Part shown: one piece after another, positions 16,850 through 26,322 of the stretch
How the letters are laid out: the number at the start of each line of letters is the position of its first letter
Position numbering within the stretch: position 1 is the stretch's first letter
DNA from: CBDDEC01 sp965226785
GTDB lineage: Bacteria > Chloroflexota > Dehalococcoidia > UBA2979
Direction: 5' to 3'
Assembly (NCBI GenBank): GCA_965226785.1
Contig: CBDDEC010000002.1
Span: forward strand, 372,001-436,000
Length of the DNA stretch: 64,000 nt
The notes under the pieces: model-generated
The model's database searches: none
Told to the model about the DNA's origin: nothing
Seen by the model: only the letters and a program-made list of their open reading frames with translations
Program-made: the position numbers and the translations under genes

Positions 16850-16855
16850 CTATGC
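16850..16855 (+). promoter_or_regulatory. TAnnnT -10-like hexamer
   Basis: TATGCT, 40 nt before the ATG at 16896 of the MetE-like gene; the leader then contains GAGGGGGCGGG close to the start. Confidence 0.35.
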
Positions 16856-16895
16856 TGCGGCCGCTGGGAACGTTCACAGCGAGGGGGCGGGCGCG

Positions 16896-17900
16896 ATGAT
16901 CCGCACGACCACCGTCGGCAGCTGGCCGATTCCGTTCGGGCTCAAACGCTATCTCACCTCCTACTACAAGGGCGATCTCGACGACGACAGCGGCTACGAG
17001 TACCTGCAGCGTGCCGCTCGCGTCGCCATCGATGAACAGATCGGGTGCGGCCTCGACCAGATCATGGGCGGCGAGGTCTTCGCGCCTGACTTCGTCCACC
17101 ACGTCCCGCCGCGCCTTGCGGGCATCGAGCCGATCACGTTGCGCGATCATCGCGCCGGCTATGAGGGTGCGGGCCGCTACCGCATCGTCGGCGACATCTC
17201 GGCTCCTCGAGGTACCGGCCATGCCAAGGGGTTCCGCCGTGAGCGGAAGATCGAGCCGGACCTCGACAAGGTCGCTGTCCCCTCGCCGCTGACCATGATC
17301 GGCTCGTTTGCGCAGGACCCGCGCCTGGACGAGCAGATGGAGAACGTCGCTCGCTTCGTTGAAGACGAGGTGCTGGACATGGTGGACGCCGGCGCCGCCG
17401 AGGTGCAGCTCGACGCGCCGAGCGAGGCGATCGGCCTCATCACCGGCAACCGCACCATCGAAGAGATCGTGCCCTGGCTGACCTACCCCATCCGCAGCGT
17501 CGAGGGCGTGACGCGCACGGTGCACTTCTGCCTCGGCGACATGGGGCGTCAGCCGGCAACGCAGGAACAACACCTGCACAACCTGGTCCCGCTGATCCAG
17601 GCGCTCGAGGGCCAGGTCGACCGGGTCCACATCGAGTGCTCCTATGCCGGCCAGTGGGCTGAGCGAGAACGGCTCGCCGACATCCCCGACTCAATCGAAG
17701 TGATCGCCGGCATCGCCGATGTGAAATCGCCGCCAGCGACCGAGGAGCACCTGCGCGCACAGGTCGAAGCACTACTCGAGGTGCTGCCAGCCGAGCGGCT
17801 GCTCGTCTCCTCCTCGTGCGGCTGCGGACGCGTGCCGCATGACGACACGATCACGATGATGCGGCGACTGGTGCGCGCGGCACACGCGGTCGCGGTATAA
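16896..17900 (+). CDS. Cobalamin-independent methionine synthase (MetE) C-terminal-like protein
   Basis: A 334-residue TIM-barrel protein of the MetE/UROD-like methyltransferase superfamily, made only of the catalytic C-terminal-type domain. Zinc-ligand candidates are His and Cys in TVHFCLGD, Cys in HIECSYAG, and Cys in SSSCGCGR near the C-terminus. It starts TTTVGSWPIP, the usual family opening. Free-standing MetE-like barrels in bacteria and archaea transfer methyl groups between thiols, cobamides or other carriers, so methionine synthesis is not certain. It is followed 34 nt later by a 567-residue unknown, probably in one operon. Confidence 0.85.
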   Translation: MIRTTTVGSWPIPFGLKRYLTSYYKGDLDDDSGYEYLQRAARVAIDEQIGCGLDQIMGGEVFAPDFVHHVPPRLAGIEPITLRDHRAGYEGAGRYRIVGDISAPRGTGHAKGFRRERKIEPDLDKVAVPSPLTMIGSFAQDPRLDEQMENVARFVEDEVLDMVDAGAAEVQLDAPSEAIGLITGNRTIEEIVPWLTYPIRSVEGVTRTVHFCLGDMGRQPATQEQHLHNLVPLIQALEGQVDRVHIECSYAGQWAERERLADIPDSIEVIAGIADVKSPPATEEHLRAQVEALLEVLPAERLLVSSSCGCGRVPHDDTITMMRRLVRAAHAVAV

Positions 17901-17934
17901 CGGGGCTAGGAACGCGGGATCGAAGGGGCCAACG

Positions 17935-19638
17935 ATGACCACGCTGCAGGAGCGCACCGGCGACGCCGCCGGACTCTACGAGCGCCTCGAGGAGGAAATC
18001 CTCGACCGCGACCAGGTGGCCGCGAGCGAGGTTTTCTACGACCTGATCCGCCAGGAGCGGCCCTTGGACGAGATGCTGCGCGAGACCGTGCGCGTCCACG
18101 CGCCCTTCACCCACTTCCCGTACCACCAGCGCATCGACGACGGCGTGGTGCGCTTCGTCAACAACGACCACTGTCTGCTCAGCGCCCGCGCGAGCTTGCG
18201 CCTGCCCGAGCTGCTGCCGGAGCGGCTGCGCTTCCTGCCGATGGCGCAGACGATCTGGTACGTGCCGACGGGCCTCGATCCGTGGAACCAGCTGCTCGGC
18301 AACGCGCCAGGACACTACGGCCGCCGCACCTACGATCCGTCCAAGCACGATTCGATCCCGCGCCCCGAGTCACACTGGGCCGACACCGAGGCGATCGAGT
18401 CTGAAGGCACGCTCGACCAGCGCCTCAACCACTGGCTCACGTTGGTCCAGCGCGGTCAGGTCGAGGAGTCGTATAGCGTCTTCCGCGGCATCCTGGAGGA
18501 CCCATCGAACCGCCGAGCGGCCATGGCGCAGCTGATGTTCGCCGGGTTGATCGACGTGCAGGACCGCATCCTCCTCAACCGCAGCTACACCACCGGGCAC
18601 AAGTCCTACCGCGCCCGCGCCACGATCGAGCTGTCGCGAGCCGTCGGCTGGGAGAACGCGCACGACGTGATCTACGCGGGCGTGCCGGACATCGCCGTCG
18701 GTCCGCGCTGGTACTCCTCGTACGAGATGGCCTGCCAGGTCGCGATCACACGCCTCGAGGAGACGGTGCCCAGTTCGTCGCTCGACGCCACCCAGGCCAG
18801 CACCCGCGACGCCGAGCTGTTTGCGCAGGAAGACGACCTCACCTCGGCCGAGCGCGACTCGCTGATGCGCGCGATCCTCGAGGAGCCCGAGCCCGCGTTC
18901 ATCGATTCGATCAGCGGGCTGCTGCTCGCGGGTCGGTCGCCGAAGAAGATCCTCGACACGATCCAGATGGCCGCCGCGGAGGTCGTGTTGCGCTGCGGGC
19001 TGCCCGACAGTTTCTCGATGCCGCAGCACGGTTACGAGTACACGAACACGCTGTCCTGGTTCTACGCGAACTTCGAACACCGGCATCGCACGAAGCTGCT
19101 GTTCGTCGCCGGGTCGTTCATCCGCCAGTGCGCCCACTGGGTGGCGAGCACGCCGGGCAACGGCCAGCCCCTCTTCCGAGCGCCGGCCGAAGCGGAGCAC
19201 CTCTCGCGCGACCAGCTCCTGAGCCGCCTCGACGCCGCCATGACGGAGCTGCGCCCCGACGAGGCGGCCTGCTGGGTGCAGGCCTACCTCGACGCGGGCC
19301 ACCACCGGCGTCCGTTGCTCACCACCCTGGCGCTGGGCGCGGCGAAGCAGGGCAACGACCCGCACAACCAGGAGATCGGGCTCTGCATGCTCGAGGACTA
19401 CGGACGGACCTCGTCGCCGCACCGCGACCGGCTGCTGCTCGCCTGTGCGAAGCACACCGCTGGGCATCGCAAGTACGGCGACACGTTGGAGTCCTATGGC
19501 CGCTTCGCGGACGCTTTCGGCCTTCCGCCGGCCACCGGCGCAGCGGGCGACCGCGACCCGATCGAGATGGTCCTCGACGAGATCGAGACGATCCCGGAGG
19601 CCGACATCGAGGAACGCCCCGCGACGCTGCTGACCTAG
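17935..19638 (+). CDS. Large conserved hypothetical protein, 567 aa, His-rich
   Basis: I do not recognise this 567-residue protein. It looks soluble and mostly helical, with no signal peptide or membrane segment. Histidine and aromatic clusters stand out: HAPFTHFPYHQRIDDG (about 55-70), NNDHCLLSARAS, a central TGHKSYRARATIELSR, QHGYEYTNTLSWFYANFEHRHR, and HTAGHRKYGDTLESYGRF near the C-terminus. Such spaced histidines would suit a metal or heme site, but no known motif can be named. It lies 34 nt after the MetE-like gene with GAAGGGGCC before its ATG, so a joint role is likely. Confidence 0.75.
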   Translation: MTTLQERTGDAAGLYERLEEEILDRDQVAASEVFYDLIRQERPLDEMLRETVRVHAPFTHFPYHQRIDDGVVRFVNNDHCLLSARASLRLPELLPERLRFLPMAQTIWYVPTGLDPWNQLLGNAPGHYGRRTYDPSKHDSIPRPESHWADTEAIESEGTLDQRLNHWLTLVQRGQVEESYSVFRGILEDPSNRRAAMAQLMFAGLIDVQDRILLNRSYTTGHKSYRARATIELSRAVGWENAHDVIYAGVPDIAVGPRWYSSYEMACQVAITRLEETVPSSSLDATQASTRDAELFAQEDDLTSAERDSLMRAILEEPEPAFIDSISGLLLAGRSPKKILDTIQMAAAEVVLRCGLPDSFSMPQHGYEYTNTLSWFYANFEHRHRTKLLFVAGSFIRQCAHWVASTPGNGQPLFRAPAEAEHLSRDQLLSRLDAAMTELRPDEAACWVQAYLDAGHHRRPLLTTLALGAAKQGNDPHNQEIGLCMLEDYGRTSSPHRDRLLLACAKHTAGHRKYGDTLESYGRFADAFGLPPATGAAGDRDPIEMVLDEIETIPEADIEERPATLLT

Positions 19639-19651
19639 CTTCGCGTCGGTG

Positions 19652-20419
19652 CTAGAAGCGCGTGTATCCGCCGTCGATCACGAACTCGTCGCCGGTCTGG
19701 TACGACGAGGCATCTGACAGCAGGTAGATCGCGATCCCGGCGAAGTCCTCAGGCTGGCCCCAACGGCGGACCGGGACGCGCTTCATCACACGGTCCTCGA
19801 ACACCTCCGCGCCGACGTTGCGCGCGGTCATCGCGGTTTCGATCCAGCCGGGGATGATCGAATTCGCCGTGATGCCGTGGCGCGCCATCTCCACAGCGAG
19901 ACCGCGCATCATTGCGAGCATCGCGCCCTTTGTCGACGCGTAGGCCTCGTTGCGGGCGGCGCCGTGGATCGCCGAGGCGCTGGAGGTGCCGACGAGGCGG
20001 CCACCCTGCCCCCGCTCGATCATGTGCCGTGTCGCGGCGCGGAAAGTAAACATCACACCATCGAGGTTGACGCCGATCACGTCGCGCCAGAGCTGGGTCG
20101 GGAACTCCTGGAACGGCGAGCCGCCCCCGCGCCCCGCATTGGCGAAGCAGCCATCGACGTGGCCGAGCTGGTTGACGGTCTCCTCGAACGCGCGGTCCAC
20201 CGCCTCCTCGTCGGAGACGTCGCACTGGAGGGCGAGCACGTTCGTGCCGTGCTGCGCCAGCCGGTCATGCGCGGCGCGGTTCTTCTCCTCGTTGGTACCC
20301 CAGACGCAAACATCGGCGCCGGCCTGCGCCATGCCCTCCGCCATCCCGAGCCCAATACCGCTGTTGCCGCCGGTCACCAGCGCGACCTTGCCGCTGAGGT
20401 CGAAAGGTTCGAAGGCCAT
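19652..20419 (-). CDS. SDR family oxidoreductase
   Basis: A 255-residue classical SDR. The cofactor loop is TGGNSGIG (16-23), then FANAG, the active-site serine in VGTSSASA, and the catalytic pair YASTK. The C-terminus reads SYQTGDEFVIDGGY, as in 3-oxoacyl-ACP-reductase-like members. ATG at 20419 is preferred over 20431 because GGAGCGGGAC lies just before it. NAD(P)-dependent alcohol/ketone chemistry is expected; the substrate is unknown. Convergent with the 567-residue gene. Confidence 0.85.
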   Translation of the reverse strand: MAFEPFDLSGKVALVTGGNSGIGLGMAEGMAQAGADVCVWGTNEEKNRAAHDRLAQHGTNVLALQCDVSDEEAVDRAFEETVNQLGHVDGCFANAGRGGGSPFQEFPTQLWRDVIGVNLDGVMFTFRAATRHMIERGQGGRLVGTSSASAIHGAARNEAYASTKGAMLAMMRGLAVEMARHGITANSIIPGWIETAMTARNVGAEVFEDRVMKRVPVRRWGQPEDFAGIAIYLLSDASSYQTGDEFVIDGGYTRF

Positions 20420-20469
20420 GTCCCGCTCCATCCGCTGCCGCTGCCGCCGCCGTCGAGACGGTCCGCTGG

Positions 20470-20475
20470 ATGCTA
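20470..20475 (-). promoter_or_regulatory. TAnnnT -10-like hexamer
   Basis: TAGCAT on the minus strand, 50 nt before the ATG at 20419. Confidence 0.3.
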
Positions 20476-20578
20476 ACCGCAGATCGAGGCAGGCCGAAGT
20501 CACGATGCTGCGCAAGGGCTAGGATGAGCCGCGATCACAACGCCAGAGACACCGGGTCCGCACGAGGGGTGGCGCCAC

Positions 20579-21418
20579 ATGGGCCAGTTCGAGTCACGCA
20601 CAGTCGGCAACGCGACGCTCGTCTCGCTGCAGGACAGCTGGACCACGATGCCCGTGAGCGCGTTCTTTAGCGCAGTGAAGGAGGGCGCCTGGGAGCCCTA
20701 CCTCGAGCTGCTCGACGCCGAACGCAGTTTCACCCTCAACTTCGGCGCCTGGCTGCTGCGCAGCGAGGGCCAGACGATCCTGTTCGACACCGGCATCGGC
20801 ACGCGTGGAGGCGGGCGGCTCCCCGAGCCGCCGTCGCTGCCCGACGTGCTGCGCGCCTCGGGCGTGACGCCGGACGAGGTCGACACGGTCGTGCTCAGCC
20901 ACCTCCACTTCGACCACACCGGCTGGAACACAGTCGACACGGACGAGGGCACGGTGCCGCTCTTCCCCAACGCGCGACACGTCGTCCAGCAGGCGGAGTG
21001 GGATTACTGGACCGGCGACGATGAGCTGCGGAAGGCCGCCAACTACGACGCTGTGCTTGCGCCGATCGAGAGCGCGGGGCTGCTGGACCTCGTCGAGGGT
21101 GAGCAGGACGTCACGTCCGAAGTGGTGACCATCCCGACGCCCGGGCACACGCCGGGCCACGTTTCGATCGTCGTCGCCTCCGGAAACGAGCGCGTGTACC
21201 TGATCGCCGACGCGGCGCACCATCGCGTGCAGGTCAGCGAGCCCACCTGGTCACCTGACGCTGACGTCGACCAGGAGCAAGCCTCGAGGACCCGCGCGCA
21301 GCTCTTCGAGCGCATCGCGAGCGAAGGGGCGCTGGTCGCCAGCGGCCACTTCTCGTTCCCCGGGTTCGGGCATGTGGTGCGCGAGGATCGCGGGCTGGTG
21401 TTCGAGCCCTCGGCGTAG
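20579..21418 (+). CDS. MBL-fold metallo-hydrolase
   Basis: A 279-residue metallo-beta-lactamase-fold hydrolase with the dinuclear zinc motif SHLHFDHTG (His108, His110, Asp112, His113), a further histidine in TPGHTPGH, Asp in LIADAAHHR, and a C-terminal histidine in SGHFSFPGFGH. The pattern resembles lactonase-like (AHL-lactonase/AttM-type) members. No signal peptide, so cytoplasmic. The substrate is unknown; lactone hydrolysis is one possibility. Convergent with a short membrane-peptide candidate. Confidence 0.85.
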   Translation: MGQFESRTVGNATLVSLQDSWTTMPVSAFFSAVKEGAWEPYLELLDAERSFTLNFGAWLLRSEGQTILFDTGIGTRGGGRLPEPPSLPDVLRASGVTPDEVDTVVLSHLHFDHTGWNTVDTDEGTVPLFPNARHVVQQAEWDYWTGDDELRKAANYDAVLAPIESAGLLDLVEGEQDVTSEVVTIPTPGHTPGHVSIVVASGNERVYLIADAAHHRVQVSEPTWSPDADVDQEQASRTRAQLFERIASEGALVASGHFSFPGFGHVVREDRGLVFEPSA

Positions 21419-21430
21419 CGCCCGTGACGA

Positions 21431-21598
21431 TCAGAGGGTCTGCACGGCCAGCAACAGGCCGACGAACATCGTCAGGCCGATCGAGCCCCACACCACCATC
21501 GCTTCAACGCTGATCGCAAGCCTCCGCAGGCGCATCCACTCGTTGTCCGCCGAGGTTGTACGCGAGGGGACGACCGCCGTCCATATGCTCCCCGTCAT
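21431..21598 (-). CDS. Possible small single-pass membrane protein
   Basis: A 55-codon frame from ATG at 21598 ends with an Arg-rich stretch followed by one clear hydrophobic segment (MVVWGSIGLTMFVGLLLAV). An internal ATG gives a 34-residue form beginning MRLRRLAI. No strong ribosome site precedes either start, and it is the tail of a longer antisense frame, so this is a candidate only. Confidence 0.35.
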   Translation of the reverse strand: MTGSIWTAVVPSRTTSADNEWMRLRRLAISVEAMVVWGSIGLTMFVGLLLAVQTL

Positions 21599-21718
21599 AG
21601 GATGCAAACGCGGTCGGGCGCGTGTGCAGCGGTCACAGTTCGCATCGGAGCGTTGACCTACCATCGCCGCGGACCCAGGGGAGCCCTCGGACAGTCGGAC
21701 TGAGAGCGAGGACGCAGG

Positions 21719-22603
21719 ATGGGACACGACCGCAACAGACCCCTGTTGAGCCCCGCTCGCACGGTGGGACGTCGGATCTTCCTGACCGACCTCGGACGCG
21801 GCACCATGTTCGTGGCCGGGTTCGGCCTGTTCGCGGCCTGCGGCGGCGATGACGACGACGGCGGTGCCGGGAGCAGCGGGACTCCAACCGTCACCAGTTC
21901 GCCGACCGCCGCTGCTACCTCGGCACCCGAGGCGACCTCGACGGCGGACCCGACGACGGCGACGCCCGAGGCCACGAGCGCGGGCGGAGCCGCTGACGGC
22001 GGTGGCGCGTCCGAGGCCGTGGACTGGGAGCGCGTCAACCTCGGCTTCGTCTCCGCCTACCTCCTCGTGCGTGGCAATGAGGCGGTGACGGTCGACACCG
22101 GCACCGCCGGCAGCGAACGCATGATCGAGGCGTCCCTGGAAGCGATCGGCCTCGGCTGGGACGCAGTCGGGCACGTCATCCTGACGCACGCACATGGCGA
22201 CCACCAGGGCAGCCTCTCGGCGGTCATGCAAGCGGCGCCCGAGGCCACGGCCTACGCCGGCGCCGCCGACATCCCCTCGATCCGCGCCCCGCGCGAACTC
22301 GTGGCCGTTGGCAACGGCGACAACGTGTTCGGGCTCGACATCATCGAGTCGCCCGGACACACGCTCGGGCACGTCTCCGTCCTCGACCCGATCGGCGGGC
22401 TCCTCGTCGCCGGGGACGCGCTCAACGGGTCCGGCGGCGGCGTGATCGGCCCCAACGCGCAGTTCTCCGCGAACCACACCCTGGCGCTCGAAACGGTCGG
22501 CATCCTCGGTGGGCTCGAGTACGACACCGTGCTCTTCGGCCACGGCGAACCGGTCGTCGGGAACGCCTCGGCGCTGGTTGCGGACCTGGCCGCGAGCCTC
22601 TAG
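21719..22603 (+). CDS. Exported MBL-fold hydrolase (lipoprotein, Tat-like leader)
   Basis: A 294-residue envelope protein. The N-terminus has a twin arginine (VGRRIFLTDLG), a hydrophobic segment and a lipobox ending at FAAC, with Cys41 as the lipidation site. A Ser/Thr/Pro/Ala linker (42-100) leads to a metallo-beta-lactamase domain with THAHGDHQG (His157, His159, Asp161, His162), PGHTLGH and VAGDAL. It would act outside the membrane as a zinc hydrolase of unknown substrate. The linker is typical of Chloroflexota exported proteins. Start ATG at 21719 follows an AGGA site. Confidence 0.85.
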   Translation: MGHDRNRPLLSPARTVGRRIFLTDLGRGTMFVAGFGLFAACGGDDDDGGAGSSGTPTVTSSPTAAATSAPEATSTADPTTATPEATSAGGAADGGGASEAVDWERVNLGFVSAYLLVRGNEAVTVDTGTAGSERMIEASLEAIGLGWDAVGHVILTHAHGDHQGSLSAVMQAAPEATAYAGAADIPSIRAPRELVAVGNGDNVFGLDIIESPGHTLGHVSVLDPIGGLLVAGDALNGSGGGVIGPNAQFSANHTLALETVGILGGLEYDTVLFGHGEPVVGNASALVADLAASL

Positions 22604-22626
22604 CGGCACGCCTCGGACGCCCCGCC

Positions 22627-22632
22627 TATGCT
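22627..22632 (+). promoter_or_regulatory. TAnnnT -10-like hexamer
   Basis: TATGCT, 18 nt before the GTG at 22651 of the frameshifted membrane protein gene. Confidence 0.35.
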
Positions 22633-22650
22633 GAGGCCCGGGAGCGTTGC

Positions 22651-23263
22651 GTGCTGCGGTACTGGCCTCTTGTTGGCTGCGTTGTGTTCGGGCTGCTCTT
22701 GATGCTCGGCGTGAACTTCGCGTTCGCGCGTCCCGACGACTTCAGTGCGAGTCCGAACCTGGTCGCGTTCTACGAGAGCGACCGCCATGCGATCGAGGTG
22801 GCGCTGGGCAGCGTCGCGGTCGTGATCGCCGCCCTGCTGCTCCTCGTGCTGACGACGCGGCTGACGCGCGCGCTAGAGACCGAGGGCGGCCGCGACGCTG
22901 CAACTGGCACGCAGTCTGGCCACCGCGACCGCGGTCCTGCTCGCGGCGGGTGGCGCCGTCTGGAGCGTGACGGTCTGGAACCGACTGTTCTACGACCCGC
23001 TCACCGCGGAAACGTCCAAGCTGCTGCTGATGCTCGGCTGGATGCTCGCCGCGTTCGCCGGGATGTTCGCCGCAGCCGCGATGGTCGCGAGCACGACGGT
23101 GGCGATGCGCACGGTCGAGGCAGCACCCCGGTGGCTCGAGCGATTGGGTTACCTGCTCGCTATCGTGCTGCTCCTGAGCCCGATGTTGCCGCCCATGCTC
23201 GCCCTGCCCATCTGGCTACTGGTCGCGCTCTACCGCCTGCGAGACCTGGCAGCGCCCCCCTAG
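22651..23263 (+). pseudogene. Multi-pass membrane protein, frameshifted
   Basis: From GTG at 22651 one frame encodes a signal-like first segment and a second hydrophobic segment up to about 22875. From about 22890 the next frame continues with QLARSLATATAVLLAAGG, SVTVWNRLFYDP and four more hydrophobic segments to the stop at 23263. Joined, they make one protein of about 200 residues with five or six membrane spans. The switch falls near the CGACGCTGCAACTGG stretch (about 22880-22905). I do not recognise the family. The first frame stays open to 23577 only as the antisense of the SDR gene. Confidence 0.65.
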
Positions 23264-24132
23264 AACGGCGGCGGCTCCGGGTTGCGCATCTCCACGATCT
23301 CCGCCGTGCGGCCGCGCACGCGGTCGAGCGGGACATCGCGTGTCAGGATCCAGAACTGCTCGTCCTTGATCGCCTGCAAGACCTGCTCCGCCACCTCGGA
23401 CGGCGGCAGCCCCGTGTCGCGTTGCCACACGCTGTCCGCCTCCTCGGCCTTACGTTCCAGGTCGTCGCCGGTCGGCAGGTCGAGGTGCTCCGAAAGCTCG
23501 CTCGGCCGGTTGCGGCCGGAGCTGAGGATGCGCGTGTTGATGATGCCCGGGCAGAGTACCGAGGCACGAAGTTTTGATTCCTGCCGGGCGAGCTGGAAGT
23601 AGAGCGCCTCGCTGATGCGCACCACGCCGTGCTTCGTCGTGCCGTAGATGTCGGCGCGACCACCGCTCAGGAGGCCGGCCATCGAGGCCGTGTTCACGAT
23701 GTGCCCCTCGTCATCCTGATCGAGCATGATCGGAACGAAGGTGCGGAGGCCGTAGACGACGCCCCAGAGGTTCACGCCGAAGGTCCACTCCCAATCGACC
23801 ATCGGGTGCTCCCAGATCGGCCGGTCCGGCGAGAAGTAATCGAGGTCGCCCGCGACGCCGGCGTTGTTGCAGAGCACGTGCACGGCCCCGAACGCGTCGA
23901 GCGCCTGTCGGGCAAGGTCCTGGACCGCCTCCTCGCTCGAGACGTCGGTGACGACGCCGATCACCTCACGCTCGAGGGCGGTCAGCTCCTCGACGGCACG
24001 CTTCAGCGCGGGCTCATCGACATCCGACAGCACTACGCGCATACCGGCGTCGGCGAAGGTGTCCGCCATCGCCCGACCGATGCCGCTCGCCGCGCCCGTC
24101 ACGACCGCCACGCGGCCCTCGATCTGCTGCAT
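23260..24132 (-). CDS. SDR family oxidoreductase
   Basis: A 290-residue SDR with TGAASGIG (13-20), CNNAGVAG, the serine in VNTASMAG and the catalytic YGTTKHG. It has a long C-terminal tail typical of the subgroup that includes steroid- and retinol-type dehydrogenases in actinobacterial and Chloroflexota genomes. The substrate is unknown. Its stop shares the tetranucleotide CTAG with the stop of the convergent membrane-protein gene, so the two genes overlap by 3 nt. Confidence 0.85.
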   Translation of the reverse strand: MQQIEGRVAVVTGAASGIGRAMADTFADAGMRVVLSDVDEPALKRAVEELTALEREVIGVVTDVSSEEAVQDLARQALDAFGAVHVLCNNAGVAGDLDYFSPDRPIWEHPMVDWEWTFGVNLWGVVYGLRTFVPIMLDQDDEGHIVNTASMAGLLSGGRADIYGTTKHGVVRISEALYFQLARQESKLRASVLCPGIINTRILSSGRNRPSELSEHLDLPTGDDLERKAEEADSVWQRDTGLPPSEVAEQVLQAIKDEQFWILTRDVPLDRVRGRTAEIVEMRNPEPPPF

Positions 24133-24260
24133 CTCCGCCCCCCGCCTCACCGAGCCTGCACTCGAACGCCGCCGGGCGGCGACCCTGGCCGAGTCTAGCG
24201 CCGCTTGCCGTTGGCCGTCTGGCCCGGCACCGTAGCGCGGAGGCATGGAGGGAGCTCGCG

Positions 24261-25459
24261 ATGGCCGGACCGCTCGACGGTGTACAGGTCCTCGAGGTGG
24301 CAAACTACCTCGCGGCGCCGGCGTGCGGCGCGTTGATGGCCGACCTCGGCGCCGATGTCGTGAAGGTCGAGCCGCCGAACGGCGATGTCTACCGCGGCAA
24401 CCGCACGAGGCGGCCGGGCGAGACGGTCAGCTTCGGCTTCGTACAGGACAACCGCGGCAAGCGCTCGATCACGCTCGACCTCGAACACCCCTCCGCGCGC
24501 GACGTCATCGCCCGTCTCGCGGCGCGGGCTGACGTGTTCCTGACGAACCTGATTCCGCATCGCCTCGAGCGCTTCGGCCTGACGTTCGAGGCGGTGAGCG
24601 CGGCGCAGCCCTCGATCGTCTACACCCTGCTCACGGCGTACGGATCGACGGGACCTGACGCCGATCGTTCGGGGTTCGACAGCACCGCCTACCTGGCGCG
24701 CTCCGGCGTGATCGACCTGATCGGAGAGACGGACACCCCGCCGGTCCAGGGCCGCCCGGGCCAGGGCGACCATCCGACCGCCCTCGGGCTGCTGGCCGCC
24801 ACGCTGGCGGCGATGCGCCTGGTCGAGCGCGGCGAGGGCGCTCAGTTCGTCGACCTCTCGCTGCTCCGCAACGGTGTGTGGAGCATCAGCGCGGACATGC
24901 AGCAGGAGCTCAACCGCGAGGATTGGCAGCCCGAACGCCAGGATCGCTCCACGCACTGGCTGCTGACGCGCAACGCTTACCGCACCTCGGACGACCGCTG
25001 GCTCCAGCTGACGATGCCGATCCCCGATCGCTACTGGCCGCGGTTCTGCGAAGCCCTCGAGCGTCCGGAATGGGCCAGCAACGAGCGTTACAACACGACC
25101 GCCACGCTGCGCGAGCACGGCAGCGAGCTGCTGCCGGAGGTCGACGCCATCTTCGCCACACGCACCCTCGAGGAGTGGCGCACGATCCTCGACGCCGCGC
25201 GGTGCATCTGGGCGTCGATCCAGACGACCGCCGAGGTCGCGCGTGACCCTCAACTCGTCGACAGCGGTACCTTCGAACAGGTGGGCGAGGGCGAGGAGGC
25301 GTACTGGGTCGTCGCGCGCCGTTCACCATCCACGGCGCGGACATTGCAGCTCGCGGGCCGGCGCCCGGCATCGGCGAGCACACGCACGAGGTGCTGACCG
25401 AGGCCGGGTTCAGCAGCGAGGAGCTCGCCGACCTCGCGGCTGGCGAGCTGTTCGGATGA
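24261..25459 (+). pseudogene. Class III (CaiB/BaiF) CoA transferase, frameshifted near the 3' end
   Basis: A formyl-CoA-transferase-like enzyme moving CoA between carboxylic acids. Seen: VLEVANYLAAP, LGADVVKVEPP, the catalytic aspartate in GQGDHP (Asp170) and GAQFVDLSLL. The first frame ends at 25397 with an Arg/Ser-rich tail, but from 25316 the alternate frame carries the expected C-terminus (APFTIHGAD, GIGEHTHEVL and EELADLAAGELFG), ending in TGA at 25457-25459. An extra CG in the GTCGCGCGCCG run at about 25311-25319 explains the shift. The last 50 or so residues would be scrambled; the catalytic core is intact. Confidence 0.8.
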
Positions 25460-25466
25460 ACTTCCG

Positions 25467-26282
25467 CTAGGTCGCGCCGACCAGCTCCGCCGCGTCCAGC
25501 GCGAACTCCTCCATCATGTCGGCCGCGTAAGTGATGCGGCCCGTCAGGCGCTCCGGCTCGCTGTGCGCGAGGCGCAGGCACGCCTCGGCCATGTGCTCGA
25601 CCGGTGTCTGCGTGTCGCGGTTGGAGTCGTTGATCAGCCCGTGGTGCACGACACCCGGCGTCGCCACCAGCCCCGGCGAGATCACGTTCACGGAAATACC
25701 GTCGCCGCTCACCTCGGACGCCAGTCCGGTCGTGAAGCGCTCGAGGGCGGCCTTGCCCATGCCGTAGACCGTCCCGCCGCCGGGCCGGTCGAGCGGCGGG
25801 TGCAGTGCGGCGTGCGAGGAGACGTTGATGATCCAGCCCTCGCCACGCTCCAGCATGCCCGGCAGCACGAGCTGCGAGAGGTGGAACGGGCCGTAGACCT
25901 GCACCTCCGTCATCAGCCGGTAGCGCTTCTCGGTGAAGTCCGCGACCGGCATGAAGAAGGTAACGGCGGCGTTGTTCACGAGGATGTCGACCCGCCCGTA
26001 GGCCTCTTCGGCGGAGCGGATCATCGCCTCGCGGTCCTCGCCATTGGCGAGGTCGCAGCGGACCGCCGTAGCGTCGCCGCCGGAGTCGCGGATGCGCTGG
26101 ACGACGCCGTTGATGCTGCCAGGCAACGGGTGATCCCCCTCCTCGACAGTGCGCGCGGAGACGACGACCTGCGCGCCCTCCATCGCATAGCGAATCGCAA
26201 CCGCCTCGCCGATGCCGCGCGAAGCTCCGGTGACGACCGCCACCTTGCCCGCCAGCAGCCCGTTCGTATTGACCTCGCTCAT
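25467..26282 (-). CDS. SDR family oxidoreductase
   Basis: A 271-residue SDR with TGASRGIG near residue 18, DILVNNAA, the serine in INVSSHAA and the catalytic YGMGKAA. The C-terminus is extended and acidic. Cofactor NAD(P); substrate unknown. It ends 7 nt from the true end of the convergent CoA transferase and may act on the same acyl compounds, though this is only a context guess. Confidence 0.85.
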   Translation of the reverse strand: MSEVNTNGLLAGKVAVVTGASRGIGEAVAIRYAMEGAQVVVSARTVEEGDHPLPGSINGVVQRIRDSGGDATAVRCDLANGEDREAMIRSAEEAYGRVDILVNNAAVTFFMPVADFTEKRYRLMTEVQVYGPFHLSQLVLPGMLERGEGWIINVSSHAALHPPLDRPGGGTVYGMGKAALERFTTGLASEVSGDGISVNVISPGLVATPGVVHHGLINDSNRDTQTPVEHMAEACLRLAHSEPERLTGRITYAADMMEEFALDAAELVGAT

Positions 26283-26322
26283 CGCACCGCTCCGCTCTCC
26301 ACCTCGAAGGTGGGCCGCGCGC

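Noticed and set aside
22880..23577. Continuation of the membrane-protein frame to 23577
   Set aside because: It becomes hydrophilic and Arg-rich, and is the antisense of the SDR gene; the adjacent frame carries the true membrane segments.
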